DNA of 33,159 nt from Belnapia arida (GCF_016773205.1 NZ_JAETWB010000011.1:1-33159), one strand, 5' to 3'. Positions 1-10,535 are shown, numbered from the stretch's first letter. Notes: generated by a model not told the origin, from the sequence alone. Translations and numbers: made by a program.

Positions 1-84
1 CGGAGCAGTTCATTGTCCATGATCTCCAAAGTGGGACTTCAGGCCTCATCCTGCCCGGATAGGCTCGCAACAGAGCACCCGGGT

Positions 85-507
85 GTAACCGCGAACGCGA
101 GGACGCGGCCTGCGCCGTCCACGACCAAGTGGATCTTGGTGCCCCGCCCGCTACGCGAGCGGCCTATGGCCTGGAGGTCAGCCCCTCTTTTCCGCCAGCG
201 GCCGAGCGGTGCGGCTTGGCGGTGGTGCTGTCGATCAGTTGCAACCCACCGGGTGTGGCCTCGACCAGGGCGGCTAGCATGCCCGCCCAGATGCCCGGCC
301 CGACCATCGATGGTAGCGGTTGTAGATCGTGGTCGAGGGACCGTAGCAGACCGGGCAGTCCTGCCAGCGCCCGCCATTCTTCAGCATGTGCACGATGCCG
401 CTGATGACGTGCCGGTCGTCCACCCGATGCGCGCCGAGCTGGTTAGTCGGCAGCAGTGGCTCGATCGCCGCCCACTGCCGGTCCGACAGCCAGAACTCTC
501 CTGCCAT
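85..507 (-). mobile_element. IS5-family transposase remnant (N-terminal part, frameshifted)
   Basis: This is the 5' part of an IS5-type transposase gene reading leftward. The first segment (507 down to about 290) begins MAGEFWLSDRQWAAIEPLLP and carries GPSTTIYNRYHRWS, both typical of the IS427-like IS5 subgroup. A second segment in another frame (about 160 to 85) contains KRGADLQAIGRSRSGRGTK and HLVVDGAGRVLAFAVTPG, the conserved stretch after the first catalytic Asp. The IDSTTAKPHRSAAG core lies in yet another frame, so at least two shifts separate the pieces. One could be the programmed shift known in this subgroup, but the second and the loss of everything after VTPG show decay. The C-terminal half with the rest of the DDE site is absent. 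Exact element ends were not found. Confidence 0.8.
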
Positions 508-918
508 GGCTCAAGCTCCATCATCTAGCAGCTTGAATCACATCCCCTCGCGTCGCGCATAGAACTGATTGGGTTTGGAGCCTAAAGTAATTTAGTAAGA
601 CTAATTGACTGTCTGTAAATGCGCCGGTGGACCGGATCTTGAGAATCGGACGCGACCAAGAGCCCAAGACTTTATGGTCGCTAGCAGTTTGCAGGCGGTC
701 AATAAGAGTCCGCTTTAGGATGAGCGTGGAACGGCCGCACTCGACCCGAAGCGGACCCAACCGACGGCGACCCGGATGGCCGGGCTTGGCCAAAAGCGGC
801 CTGTCCGCTTCCTACATAGGATCCCATCGAAGCGGACTTGGCGATCGAGATCATCCGCGATCCTTGCGCCCCAGCCGCCATCCTTGCGGACGGCTGAGCT
901 GCGATTAGGCTACCTGCC
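508..918. other. Gene-free stretch
   Basis: No convincing gene in 411 bp. Open frames here lack ribosome sites and recognisable motifs. An AT-richer patch around 575-620 could hold promoter elements for either direction, but I cannot assign -35/-10 boxes with confidence. The left part may still include the outer end of the IS5 relic. Confidence 0.5.
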
Positions 919-2021
919 ATGGTTTCAGCCGACTCTTCTCGACCGCAGCTAATCAACGCCCGCGGCACCTTCACGCCGCTCGGCGTGTCCCGCTCGTCGC
1001 CACGCATCGCAGCGGCTGCCGCGGCCGCCTTGGCCGATTTTGCGATCGTGGAAGATCTGCAGGCCGCGGCGGGGGTCGCGATCGCCCGTCTGAGCGGAGC
1101 GGACGCTGAGAGCGTCGTACATTGCGCCGCTGCCGCCATCACGCTCGCCGTTGCGGCCACGATGACGGGGGACTTCCTCGCTCGGGTGGTGGCCCTGCCC
1201 GACACGCGTGGGATGCGCAACCGTGTTGTGCTGCCTCCACCCATGCCGTCAATTATGGCCATCCGATTCAGCAGGCTGTGCGCTTGGCCGGGGCGGTGCC
1301 GGTAATCGTCGGCGCACCAAGGCTTTGCACCGTTGCGGACTTGGCACCAGAGCTGGAGCACCCCGACGCTACCTGCCTGTTGTTGGTCTCATCGCGCCTC
1401 GTACAGGGAAAGGAGCCGGACCTCGCCAGTGCGGTGGCGGCTGCCCGCTCCCAGGGCTTGCCAGTGATCCTGGACGGCGCTGCGCAGGACTTCCGGATGC
1501 GCCAGTTGCTGGCGACCGGTGCCGACCTTGTGCTGGTCAGCGCGCAAAAGTACCTGGGCGCCCCGACCGCAGGGCTGGTGATGGGGCGCGCGGGCTTGGT
1601 TGCGGCCGTCCGTGCCCAGGAGAAGGGGATCGGGCGAGGAATGAAGGCCACGAAGGAAGCCATTGCGAGCGTCCTGGCCGCCCTGGCCGAACAGGAGGAG
1701 TTGAACATTGCCGCCTGGGCCGCGGCCCAGGCCCGCATCGTGGATGAATTCGCCGCACGTGCCGGGACGCTGCCCGGTCTTGCGGCATGGGCCGAGCCCG
1801 ATCCCACCGGCCTGCCCTTTCCACGGGCGCACCTTCGGGTCGACCCCGACCGAGCCGGGATGGGTGCGCCGGAGTTGGCGATGGCGCTGCGGGCAGGCAG
1901 TCCATCGATTTGGATGATGGATCATTGCGCCGAATTGGGGGAACTCGTGTTCGAACTCGTCGCGTTGCGGACCGATGAAGTAGAGGCGATTTTAGGCCGC
2001 CTGACGGCGCTCATGGCCTAA
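919..2021 (+). pseudogene. SelA/DgaE-like PLP-dependent enzyme, frameshifted
   Basis: Two frames together make one fold-type I PLP enzyme of the selenocysteine synthase / D-glucosaminate-6-phosphate ammonia-lyase-like group. The first frame (919 to about 1230) has INARGTFTPLG and LPDTRGMRNRVVL, the usual N-terminal signatures. The second (about 1235 to 2021) continues THAVNYGHPIQQAVRLAGA and holds the cofactor site SAQKYLGAPTAGLVMGR; the Schiff-base Lys codon is at 1548-1550. The switch falls between roughly 1228 and 1245, in a C-rich run (cctccaccc), and needs a single-base indel. Everything else is well preserved and the total length (about 367 codons) fits the family, so this is either a very young pseudogene or a base-calling error. 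Enzymes of this group eliminate or rearrange amino sugars or amino acids. No SelB, tRNA-Sec or sugar operon lies nearby, so a true SelA role is unlikely. The start ATG has no strong ribosome site. Confidence 0.75.
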
Positions 2022-2249
2022 CCTCTTCCGCCGAGGAGGGGGAACAGAAATCGGCTTACCTTCGCGGTCCACCTGCTGCGGTCAGCAAATTCAAACAACG
2101 CGCTGTCCACTTTCAGAATGGCGGGCAGCAGCCTCAACGGACCGGATAACTATGTCTGCTTCCCCCCCCTCTCAGGCGTTCGCCGCTCATTCCGAAGCCG
2201 GCTCTTACAGCCCAAGTTACCTTTGGCCCTGCTCGTCGCTAGCAGACTG

Positions 2250-4172
<1,923 letters not shown>

Positions 4173-5088
4173 CCGTGATCCCACAATTCCCCGCAGCGCC
4201 CCTTTGGGGTTCCTGGCAAGGCAGGTTTCATAACGGCTCGCTATATGGCGAAGCCGTGACGCTGAAACCAGGGGTGCGATTGCCAGAGCCGCAGGCATCG
4301 CTGAGGGCAGGTCGGGCGAGGTGGCGGTGACCACTTGGCGCAACATGCTGCTAGGTGCCGTCAGCCGCTACGGTGGCCCGCTCGGCACCGTACCGCCCAC
4401 GCTTCGCAACAAAGTCATGTGCCTGGCTGCCGCCAAGCAGCACAGCCAAGTGCTTCATTAGCTCCCCACGGCCAACTGGACGGATGCGGTTATCCACGCC
4501 ATGCTGGGATGCGACTATAAGCCAAGTTCCCCAGCACAGAGGCCGGTGCCAGTGGAGGCCAGGATGTCGGCAATGCCGCCAAGCTCGATGAGCTGGCAGC
4601 GGCATTGACGAACTTAGGCTTAACGGCGCCAGCGAGCACGGAACCGAGGTTGTGTCCCGAGCGCTTCCGAGCCTCTGTCAAATGCGAGGTGCCGCAGAGG
4701 CACCACTCCAGCATGTTATCGGTGAACTTGCCTGGTACGCACTGCAGGTGGAGTGCGTTCTGAAGCGGAAGCCGCTTACCGCTGACGGAGTCCGGTCAGC
4801 TCGTCTGGCAGAAAGGCCATCGCGGGCACCGAGCCCCGAGCGCTACGCGGGGCTGGGGCGCAGCGAGGGGTAGTCGTCGGCTTCGGTAGTCAAACCCAAT
4901 TCATTGAAATGCAGTCCGAAGATCCGAGTATGTACCCCTCTAACGCCGTTCCTCCCGCCAAAGATGATACGAACGTTGGGGCTGGGGTGCGTTCACCCGT
5001 GCCCCGGGAGGCCATAGCCTTCCTCCCATGGCCACTATCCGCCGAGCGCATGTCTGGCTGGTTGTCGTCCTGATTATGCCTGCCGCCC
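4173..5088. other. Gene-poor stretch upstream of rpoD
   Basis: About 0.9 kb with no gene I can defend. The part next to rpoD must hold its promoter; a small palindrome (cccc-aaa-gggg on the minus strand, about 4190-4205) lies in the leader. A 35-codon minus-strand frame starting at 4464 (MKHLAVLLGGSQAHDFVAKR...) sits behind a GGGGAG run with only 3 bp spacing; it could be a small gene or chance. Other frames have odd composition and no motifs. Confidence 0.45.
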
Positions 5089-5325
5089 TCAAGCCGACGC
5101 CTGTTGCTCGTCGACGAGGCGGCGGACGCTCTCGATGTGCTCCTGGCAGTACGCGGCCAAACGCTTGGCACGCATGACCAGCAGCTCGATTTGGTCGATG
5201 TCGGGAATGCGGCCCTGCGCGGGCCTCAGCTTCGCGGAGATCGCAAGCAGCTCGCGGTAGGCATCCTCGAAACGCTCGGGAACCTTGTCGTCAGGCTTTC
5301 CGATCGTGACCTGGGTCTCGCTCAT
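5089..5325 (-). CDS. Small XseB-like protein (exodeoxyribonuclease VII small-subunit type)
   Basis: A 78-residue acidic helical protein. Start ATG at 5325 is chosen because AGGAG lies 5 bp upstream; an in-frame GTG two codons earlier overlaps that site and is less likely. The body (PERFEDAYRELLAISAKL, then DIDQIELLVMRAKRLAAYC, then a helix ending VRRLVDEQQ) follows the XseB layout: an F-x-x-A-x-x-E-L first helix, a mid helix with R-A-x-x-L and a Cys, and a third helix. XseB is the small subunit of exodeoxyribonuclease VII, which with XseA degrades single-stranded DNA. No xseA is nearby. Codon use is clean and GC-rich, so the gene looks real. The family call rests on motif layout by eye and could be wrong; a plain hypothetical coiled helical protein is the alternative. 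Confidence 0.65.
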   Translation of the reverse strand: MSETQVTIGKPDDKVPERFEDAYRELLAISAKLRPAQGRIPDIDQIELLVMRAKRLAAYCQEHIESVRRLVDEQQASA

Positions 5326-5499
5326 CTTCACTCCTTTCGCCTACTACGCCGTTATGGGATGCCGTCTCGGCTTTGCCGGGCGCTGAGCCAGACGGCTGCA
5401 GCATGATGGCGCCGTCGCGCATCTCGGCACGGATGACTGGTGCGGCCGCCGCGAGTGCGGCAGTTGGGAGTGGCGCGCCATCGGCACCGCGCAGAACTG

Positions 5500-6340
5500 G
5501 GTTCCGTTGCGTCCTTGCGGCGCCCTGCCGAGCAGGTACAAGCCGCGGTATGGCGAGACGGCGACGAGTAGCCTCGGTGAGGCCGGATCAGTCCTTCAAA
5601 GGTCGGCAGTTCACCGCCGAGATGATCCTCTGGGCGGTCCGCTGGTATCTGATGTTCCCGATCAGCTACCGCGATCTCGAACTCATGCTGGCCGATCGCG
5701 GCATGGAGATCGCACACACCACCATCTTCCGCTGGGTCCAGACCTACGCACCGGAGATCGAGAAGCGGATCCGGCTGCATCTGCGGCAGAGCAATAGCTC
5801 GCGGCGAGTGGACGAGACCTACGTGCGGGTGAAGGGGCGCTGGACCTACCTGTATCGGGCGGTCGACAGCCGCGGCCAGACGATCGACTTCCTGCTCTCG
5901 GCCAAGCGCGACGCTGAGGCTGCAAAGCGCTTTTTCCGCAGGGCTCTCGGGCAGCCGCATACGTTCAACCCGCGCACCATCACAGTGGACAAGAACCCCG
6001 CCTACCCTTGCGCCGTCACAGAGATGAAGGAGGACGGCGAACTGTGGCGACGCTCGCAGCTACGACAGTGCAAGTACCTCAATAATATAGTGGAACAAGA
6101 TCACCGGCGCCTGATATGCCTGGTCAGACCGACGCTTGGCTTCGGCGGTTTCCACACGGCACGACGGACACTGGCAGGCTACGGGGCGATGGCAATGATC
6201 AGGAAGGGGCGGGTACGGAAGGTTGGCGGACGAGACACGCGGACCCAAGCCACCTTTGTCGCCAAGCTGTTCCAAGTCGCCGCCTGATCCGGAGCCTGTT
6301 GCCGCTATTCGCAATTCGCCGCGAACTTCGCAACGGAACC
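5500..6340 (+). mobile_element. Complete IS6-family insertion sequence (841 bp)
   Basis: The element is bounded by inverted ends. The first 12 bp at 5500-5511 (GGTTCCGTTGCG) recur exactly, inverted, at 6329-6340, and partial matching continues inward (GCGGCG on both sides). One transposase gene fills the interior. A length near 840 bp fits the IS6 family. The 8 bp flanking each side (cagaactg and atgctggg) do not match. That is common for IS6 elements, which move by cointegrate formation and recombination. This is the only IS in the window that looks intact. Confidence 0.85.
5550..6287 (+). CDS. IS6-family transposase
   Basis: A 245-residue DDE transposase. ATG at 5550 is used because the product then has the usual IS6 length and starts just inside the left terminal repeat; frames upstream cross that repeat. 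An N-terminal zinc-lacking HTH-type region (about 20-70, FTAEMILWAVRWYLMFPISY) is followed by the catalytic core. The DDE residues are all present: Asp88 in DETYVRVKG, Asp147 in TVDKNPAY and Glu182 in NNIVEQDHRRL. The C-terminal segment FGGFHTARRTLAGYGAMAMI is also typical. No stop or frameshift is seen, so the enzyme may be active. It makes cointegrates between replicons carrying the element. Confidence 0.95.
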   Translation: MARRRRVASVRPDQSFKGRQFTAEMILWAVRWYLMFPISYRDLELMLADRGMEIAHTTIFRWVQTYAPEIEKRIRLHLRQSNSSRRVDETYVRVKGRWTYLYRAVDSRGQTIDFLLSAKRDAEAAKRFFRRALGQPHTFNPRTITVDKNPAYPCAVTEMKEDGELWRRSQLRQCKYLNNIVEQDHRRLICLVRPTLGFGGFHTARRTLAGYGAMAMIRKGRVRKVGGRDTRTQATFVAKLFQVAA

Positions 6341-6357
6341 ATGCTGGGAGACCGTGC

Positions 6358-6543
6358 ATGACGGTGAGAGCAGCTGCCTCATTCCTGGCTCTTAACGTTC
6401 GGATGATCCCACGGCTGGTCGAGGCGGGCTGCCTCGACGCCGCTGGACCATTTGGTGTGAAACGTCGGCTTGGCCGCCGTGCCGTCACGGCCGCGTCAGT
6501 GGCATTGTCCTCAAGTCGGTTCACGACAGCAGCCATATTTCTC
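6358..6543 (+). pseudogene. Fragment of a helix-turn-helix DNA-binding protein
   Basis: Starting at an ATG just right of the IS6 end, the frame reads MTVRAAASFLALNVRMIPRL, then VEAGCLDAAG, then a basic stretch FGVKRRLGRRAVT. This resembles the excisionase/MerR-like HTH seen in plasmid and transposon proteins, in which an XVREAAxxLG helix is followed by VxxLVxAG. Only about 60 residues remain: the left side is cut by the IS6 element and the right side runs into the IS5 fragment. I infer a clipped gene; no function can be assigned and the family is uncertain. Confidence 0.35.
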
Positions 6544-6579
6544 GGCTCGACGATTTCGTGCTCGTTGTATGAGCTCGCT

Positions 6580-6822
6580 TCACAATGGCTTCGCCAGTCG
6601 CCTAAGCAGGACGGTGGCTGTGGCGAGGACGAAGAAGGCGATGGCAGAGTCGGACGTTGCTTCGTGGTCGCGTGCGAGGCAGCGGCATCGCTCGGTCCGT
6701 GCGAAGGTCCGCTCGATGAACCAGCGACGGGGCTGAAACGCTAAGACGCGCTGTCTCGGTGTCGGTCCGACGAGTTCGAGGCGGGCTGGTGTGGCGTTTG
6801 CGACCCCGATGCACGCGGGCAC
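6580..6822 (-). mobile_element. IS5-family transposase C-terminal fragment
   Basis: About 80 residues on the minus strand end at 6580 and contain QPRRWFIERTFARTERCRC, LARDHEATSDSAIAFF and a final LLRRLAKPL. This is the C-terminal portion of IS5-type transposases, including the last catalytic Glu (the E in RRWFIERTF). Nothing of the N-terminal two thirds is present, so it is a dead fragment. Its subgroup differs from that of the relic at the left edge of the window. Confidence 0.7.
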
Positions 6823-6839
6823 CGCGCGTGTCGTCCCGT

Positions 6840-8096
6840 GCTAAAGCGATTTCCGTTCGCTATGACTCACGGGTCTCATCATAGCCTGTTGTTTGGTCCA
6901 GCAAATTACTCCGATGGGGTGACTCTGCATCATCGAAGTTTGCACTAGTCACTTATACCTGGTCCGATTAATCCCAACCAGTCGGTGGTGAAGAGCCACG
7001 CCGACGTGGCCCGCCCTGACCTCAGCGGAGGCGCCTTACCGCGCGAGGCCGATCAATGGGATTGGCATTAGTCCCATCTTTCGGATCACATACATAGTCT
7101 TGGCTACGGGGTGCCTCACACGCAGGCCCAGGCTTCCATCCGCTGTTAAGCCCATTCGCATTTTTTGCATAATATCAACTACGTTTCGCACTTAAAGCGT
7201 ATGCATCTTCGCATTTTCAGAATTACAAAGCGCTGCGAGTGGCTGAAATTTGCAAGCTGGATTTCGCAGGTTTCGAATTGCGGCCCACCATAAAAACCGA
7301 CACTTCCACTGGATATTTTGGTACAGCTTCGCCACCTGACCTGACGCACTCATTAGCTAAATGAACCTGCACCGCGAATCGAAAGAGAGCCTCCAGGACT
7401 GAGCCGGGGCTCCAGTGTTCCGGCCCAGAAGTTTCTAGTTGGTTCCGTGTGCTTGTGATGCCTTCTCAGCAAGCTGTGCCGCAGCTGTCGTACAGCTGGA
7501 ACTGCCGACATTGCCAAAATCGACATAGGCCAGTTGGCGGCTGACGGGCTCGTCCGGGCATCTGCCGGACCATACCCGGTCAGCCAAAGCGCTGCTCAAT
7601 CCGACCGTGCACCGAGACTGCTGGTCGAAAAGCGGACGGAGAAGCCCTGCACACCCTTGATGCCTAACTTTCTCGGGCTGGTGAAATCGAACCGGTGGCT
7701 TCGAGGCCTCGGCGAAGGCGACCAGCATTTCGGCAAGACGCACGACGTCGCCGAGCTGACGATGGCTCAGTCCAGCCGCAGTGGCACGCGTCGTGCAGGT
7801 CGTTCCGTCATGGTCGGTGACTCGGGTCGGCTGAGCTGTGGTGACGAAGCATCGAGGTCGCTACGCTCATAGGCTGCGATCTCCTCGGCAACCGCACTGT
7901 CCTCATTCGAATACAACACTTCCATTTTGGAGCAGCAATGGAAAAAGTGATTCGGGGCAGGGCGTAATGTAACCTGATGAACAAATTTCGCGCGGTGGTT
8001 GGACGTGGTGGCATGACGCTAAAGAGAAACATTGCTGAGGTGTTTTTTGAGGCTGATTACGCATCCGGCCAGATTGCTTCTCCGTAACCCAAGAGA
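6840..8096. other. Long stretch without a recognisable gene
   Basis: About 1.25 kb with no recognised gene. The part from about 7140 to 7340 is visibly AT-richer than the rest of the window, with runs such as cattttttgcataatatc, and may be foreign or regulatory. Two open frames deserve mention. A minus-strand frame 7743-7435 (102 codons, MRLAEMLVAFAEASKPPVRF...) has fair codon use but no ribosome site or known motif. A 36-codon plus-strand frame at 7977-8087 (MNKFRAVVGRGGMTLKRNIA...) ends 47 bp before the RTX start. The promoter of the RTX gene should lie in the right end, but I cannot pick its boxes. Confidence 0.4.
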
Positions 8097-8118
8097 TGAG
8101 CCGATGGGTTCATCATAT

Positions 8119-8125
8119 GGGAGAG
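8119..8125 (+). promoter_or_regulatory. Ribosome binding site deciding the RTX gene start
   Basis: GGGAGAG ends 9 bp before ATG 8135. Upstream in-frame ATGs at 8096 and 8117 have no comparable site, and the one at 8117 overlaps this motif, so translation most likely starts at 8135. Confidence 0.55.
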
Positions 8126-8134
8126 ATGCACATC

Positions 8135-9592
8135 ATGGCCTGGAAGCACTTTGATTTGGCGTCGATCACCGATTGGTTGAAGCACGGCGAGCGTCCATTC
8201 TCTTTTTTCCTTCATGGCCGCAACAACGACCTAGCCATACTGGACGTCGCCGGGGACGACGCGGTCGCCAAGAATCTCGGCAAGGGTGAGGACACGGTTT
8301 TGGTTAAGGGCATGGCTGAGCAAGTGCGCCTGACCTTCACCAGCGCCGAGGTCGGCAACGGCAATCCCCTCGATTCTAATACCATGGCCAACCAGGATGG
8401 TGGCCTCGCCGTCCGGCTACAGGCTGAGGACGGCGCCGGTAGCGTCATCGGTCCCATTAGCCGCTTTGACGATGAGGGAATCACCTTCCGCTCCGCCAGC
8501 CCGGGCCTGACCTTCGACGTCCGCGACCTTGTCGCAGGCACGCAGCGCGGTGACCAGTTTGAGGCGGTTACCTTGGGCACCGCCAAGAACGACCGCTATG
8601 ACGAGAGCGGCAGCCGCGAGGCCTATTATATCAATGCCGGTATGGGTAACGACACCCTCATCGGCGGAAAGGGTAATGACTTCCTGGTCGGTGGCGCCGG
8701 CGACGATTGGCTGCAGGGGGGCCGTGGCGATGATTCGCTGCTCGGCGGCGCTGGCAACGACACCGCCGTCTTCATGCCGTCGCGCGATGGAGCCGACGTT
8801 ACTGACCTTGGGGCCGGCAGCGACGTCGTGCTGGTGCAGCATGGCCAGGGTGAGCAGATCCGCTTGACCTTCACCAGCGCCGAGGTCGGCAACGGCAATG
8901 CCAACGACAGCAACACCATGCTGAACCAGGACGGCGGGCTCGCGGTCCGCTTCCAGATGGAAGACGGCGCCGGTGGTCTGCAGGGTCTGGTCAGTCGGTT
9001 CGACGACGAGGGCATCAGCTTCAAGGCGACCGGCGGCTCCACCTTCGACGTGCGTGACCTGGTCGCAGGCACCCAGCGTGGCGACCAGTTCGAGGTGGTC
9101 CAGCTCGGCACCATGGCGAACGACGTCATCGACCACGGCAACGACCGAGAGGCTTACTACGTCAACGCCGGCATGGGCGACGATGTGGTGACCGGTGGCA
9201 GAGGCCGCGACTTCCTGGTCGGTGGCGCCGGCAATGATACCCTCAGCGGCGGCGCGGGCCAGGATTCGCTGCTCGGCGGCGGCGGTGCTGATACCTTCGT
9301 CTTCAACGCCTGCGAGACCGGCCCCGACAGCATCATCGACTTTAGCGTAGCCGATGACATCATCCAGCTGGATGCCCAAGTCTTCCAGGGCCTCTCCTCC
9401 GGTGCGTTGGCAGGGGAGGCCTTCGCGCTGCTGTCCGACGGCGAGGCAGCCCAGCATAGGGTTCTCTACGACGCGGGAACCGGCAACCTCTTCTTCGATG
9501 CGGACGGCGGCTCGCGCGACGATCTCGTCAACTTTGCGAAGCTGACCATGATGCCGGCGGGGGTGTCGGCAGCGGACTTCATGATCGCCTGA
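8135..9592 (+). CDS. RTX (hemolysin-type Ca-binding) secreted protein with two tandem modules
   Basis: A 485-residue protein without a Sec signal peptide, built for type I secretion. After about 60 residues there are two copies of one unit, residues about 62-213 (8318-8773) and 240-390 (8852-9304). Each unit has an uncharacterised module (LTFTSAEVGNGN, NQDGGLAVR, SRFDDEGI, FDVRDLVAGTQRGDQFE) and then a block of GGxGxDxUx nonapeptides such as GKGNDFLVG, GAGDDWLQG and GAGNDTLSG. These repeats bind calcium and fold into a beta-roll outside the cell. The C-terminal about 95 residues (DSIIDFSVADDIIQLD ... ADFMIA) resemble the serralysin-type C-terminal region that carries the secretion signal. No catalytic motif is visible, so a structural, adhesive or matrix role is likely. 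Type I exporter genes lie 10 kb away on the other strand. A strong terminator follows, so it is probably monocistronic. Confidence 0.93.
   Translation: MAWKHFDLASITDWLKHGERPFSFFLHGRNNDLAILDVAGDDAVAKNLGKGEDTVLVKGMAEQVRLTFTSAEVGNGNPLDSNTMANQDGGLAVRLQAEDGAGSVIGPISRFDDEGITFRSASPGLTFDVRDLVAGTQRGDQFEAVTLGTAKNDRYDESGSREAYYINAGMGNDTLIGGKGNDFLVGGAGDDWLQGGRGDDSLLGGAGNDTAVFMPSRDGADVTDLGAGSDVVLVQHGQGEQIRLTFTSAEVGNGNANDSNTMLNQDGGLAVRFQMEDGAGGLQGLVSRFDDEGISFKATGGSTFDVRDLVAGTQRGDQFEVVQLGTMANDVIDHGNDREAYYVNAGMGDDVVTGGRGRDFLVGGAGNDTLSGGAGQDSLLGGGGADTFVFNACETGPDSIIDFSVADDIIQLDAQVFQGLSSGALAGEAFALLSDGEAAQHRVLYDAGTGNLFFDADGGSRDDLVNFAKLTMMPAGVSAADFMIA
8318..8773 (+). repeat. RTX protein internal repeat, copy 1
   Basis: First of two homologous coding units (about 152 codons each). 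It begins at the Glu codon of EQVRLTFTSAEVG and ends at the Phe of GAGNDTAVF. It shares FDVRDLVAGTQRGDQFE and NDFLVGGAG/RDFLVGGAG signatures with copy 2. Confidence 0.85.
8852..9304 (+). repeat. RTX protein internal repeat, copy 2
   Basis: Second unit (about 151 codons), from EQIRLTFTSAEVG to the Phe of GGGADTFVF. It is close to copy 1 at protein level with many third-base differences, so it is an old duplication rather than a recent one. Confidence 0.85.
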
Positions 9593-9600
9593 AAAAACTG

Positions 9601-9640
9601 AAAGGTTGGGAGGACGTATCCTCCCAACCTTTCTATTCTT
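9601..9640 (+). terminator. Rho-independent terminator after the RTX gene
   Basis: A perfect 14-bp stem (9601-9614 pairing with 9619-9632) with a 4-base loop CGTA is followed by a T-rich tail (ctattctt). It lies 8 bp after the stop codon. An A-run just upstream (gaaaaaactg) means it could also stop transcripts arriving from the right on the minus strand, for example from the IS5 relic. Confidence 0.93.
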
Positions 9641-9656
9641 ATTACTAACTGTCTGC

Positions 9657-10535
9657 GAGCCCGTTTGGGAATGGTCAGGGATGGGCGACCTTGCGGAGCA
9701 GGAGCGCGCCGAGGCTGATGCGGATCATGGCTTCGCTGACGTCGCAGCGACGCCCATAGTCGTGAACGATGCGGCGCCAACGCATCATCCAACCGAATGT
9801 CCGCTCGACCATTCAGCGTCTGGGCAGGACTTGGAAGCCCTTCTGCTCAGACAGCTTACGCACGATCTCGACGACGACGTCGCGGTAGGTGGCCCCGGCT
9901 CATCAGCTTGTCACGGTCGTAGGCGTCATCGGCAAAGAGATGTTTCAGCCATGGCCACCGTTTACGGACCGCCGTGATGATGCGCTCTGGCCAAGCCGCG
10001 TTTCGGATGTCCGCCGTGGTCAGGTTGACCATGAGCCGATGCCCGTCCGTGTTCACTGCAACGTGGCGCTTGCGGCCCTTGGTCCGCTTGGCAGCGTCGT
10101 AGCCTTGACCGTCTGGCTGCCAGCACGCCCCGCTCGGTCTTGCCTCGCGGCCCTCCCGCTCACGGTCCAACATCAGCGCGACATCGTGGATGGTTTGAAA
10201 CAGCAGGCGCCGGGCGAAGCGCCGGAACCATTAGTAGCCGGCCTTTTATGGCCCGAAATGCACCGGCAGCATCCGCCAGCCACAGCTCGACCGAACCAGG
10301 TGCGGATCGCGTTCAGCACCTCTCGCATGTCAGCGCCAGGTGGCCTGCCACGCCTGGCCCGAGGCAGCAGCAGCGGCCGAACCGCAGCCTATTCCTCGTC
10401 CGTCAGGTCAGTAGGGTAGCGCAGCCGACGCTCAAACGCCGTCTGCCGCGTTCGGTGCTCCTTGATCCGCATCCTGTCCATCTGGGCAGAGCCACAACTT
10501 GAAACACTGCCGATCGCACAGTCTCAAACAGGATC
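9657..10535 (-). mobile_element. Decayed IS5-family element with both ends
   Basis: Imperfect inverted ends of 17 bp (14 matching) lie at 9657-9673 (GAGCCCGTTTGGGAATG) and, inverted, at 10519-10535, giving an 879-bp element, the right size for the IS5 family. The internal transposase is broken (see the pseudogene entry). The flanking bases show no obvious target duplication. It inserted 17 bp beyond the RTX terminator tail without harming that gene. Confidence 0.75.
9675..10481 (-). pseudogene. IS5 transposase pseudogene
   Basis: Read leftward from ATG 10481, the N-terminal signature YPTDLTDEE is followed by a TAG (10389-10391) where the family has Trp. The frame then continues AAVRPLLLPRARRGRPPG and MREVLNAIR before frameshifts. 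The middle part is open (GYDAAKRTKGRKRHVAVNTD, LKHLFADDAYDRDKLMS). After another shift the C-terminus continues YRDVVVEIVRKLSEQKGFQV, then PRR followed by TGA (9813-9815) instead of Trp, then MVERTFGWMMRWRRIVHDYG. At least two Trp-to-stop changes and two or three frameshifts make this clearly dead. Confidence 0.85.

Noticed and set aside
919-2021. True selenocysteine synthase (SelA) and a selenoprotein system
   Set aside because: No tRNA-Sec, selB, selD or SECIS-like structure in the window; the N-terminal signatures fit the DgaE-like branch better.
4351-4605. 84-codon minus-strand frame upstream of rpoD as a gene
   Set aside because: Only the last 35 codons look mildly coding-like and the ribosome-site spacing is poor; kept as a note in the gene-poor stretch.
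7435-7743. 102-codon minus-strand frame as a protein gene
   Set aside because: Fair codon use, but no start signal, family motif or conserved partner; not enough to call.
8417-9457. A 346-codon minus-strand frame opposite the RTX gene
   Set aside because: It mirrors the RTX repeats, has no ribosome site and no domain; the plus-strand RTX motifs are decisive.
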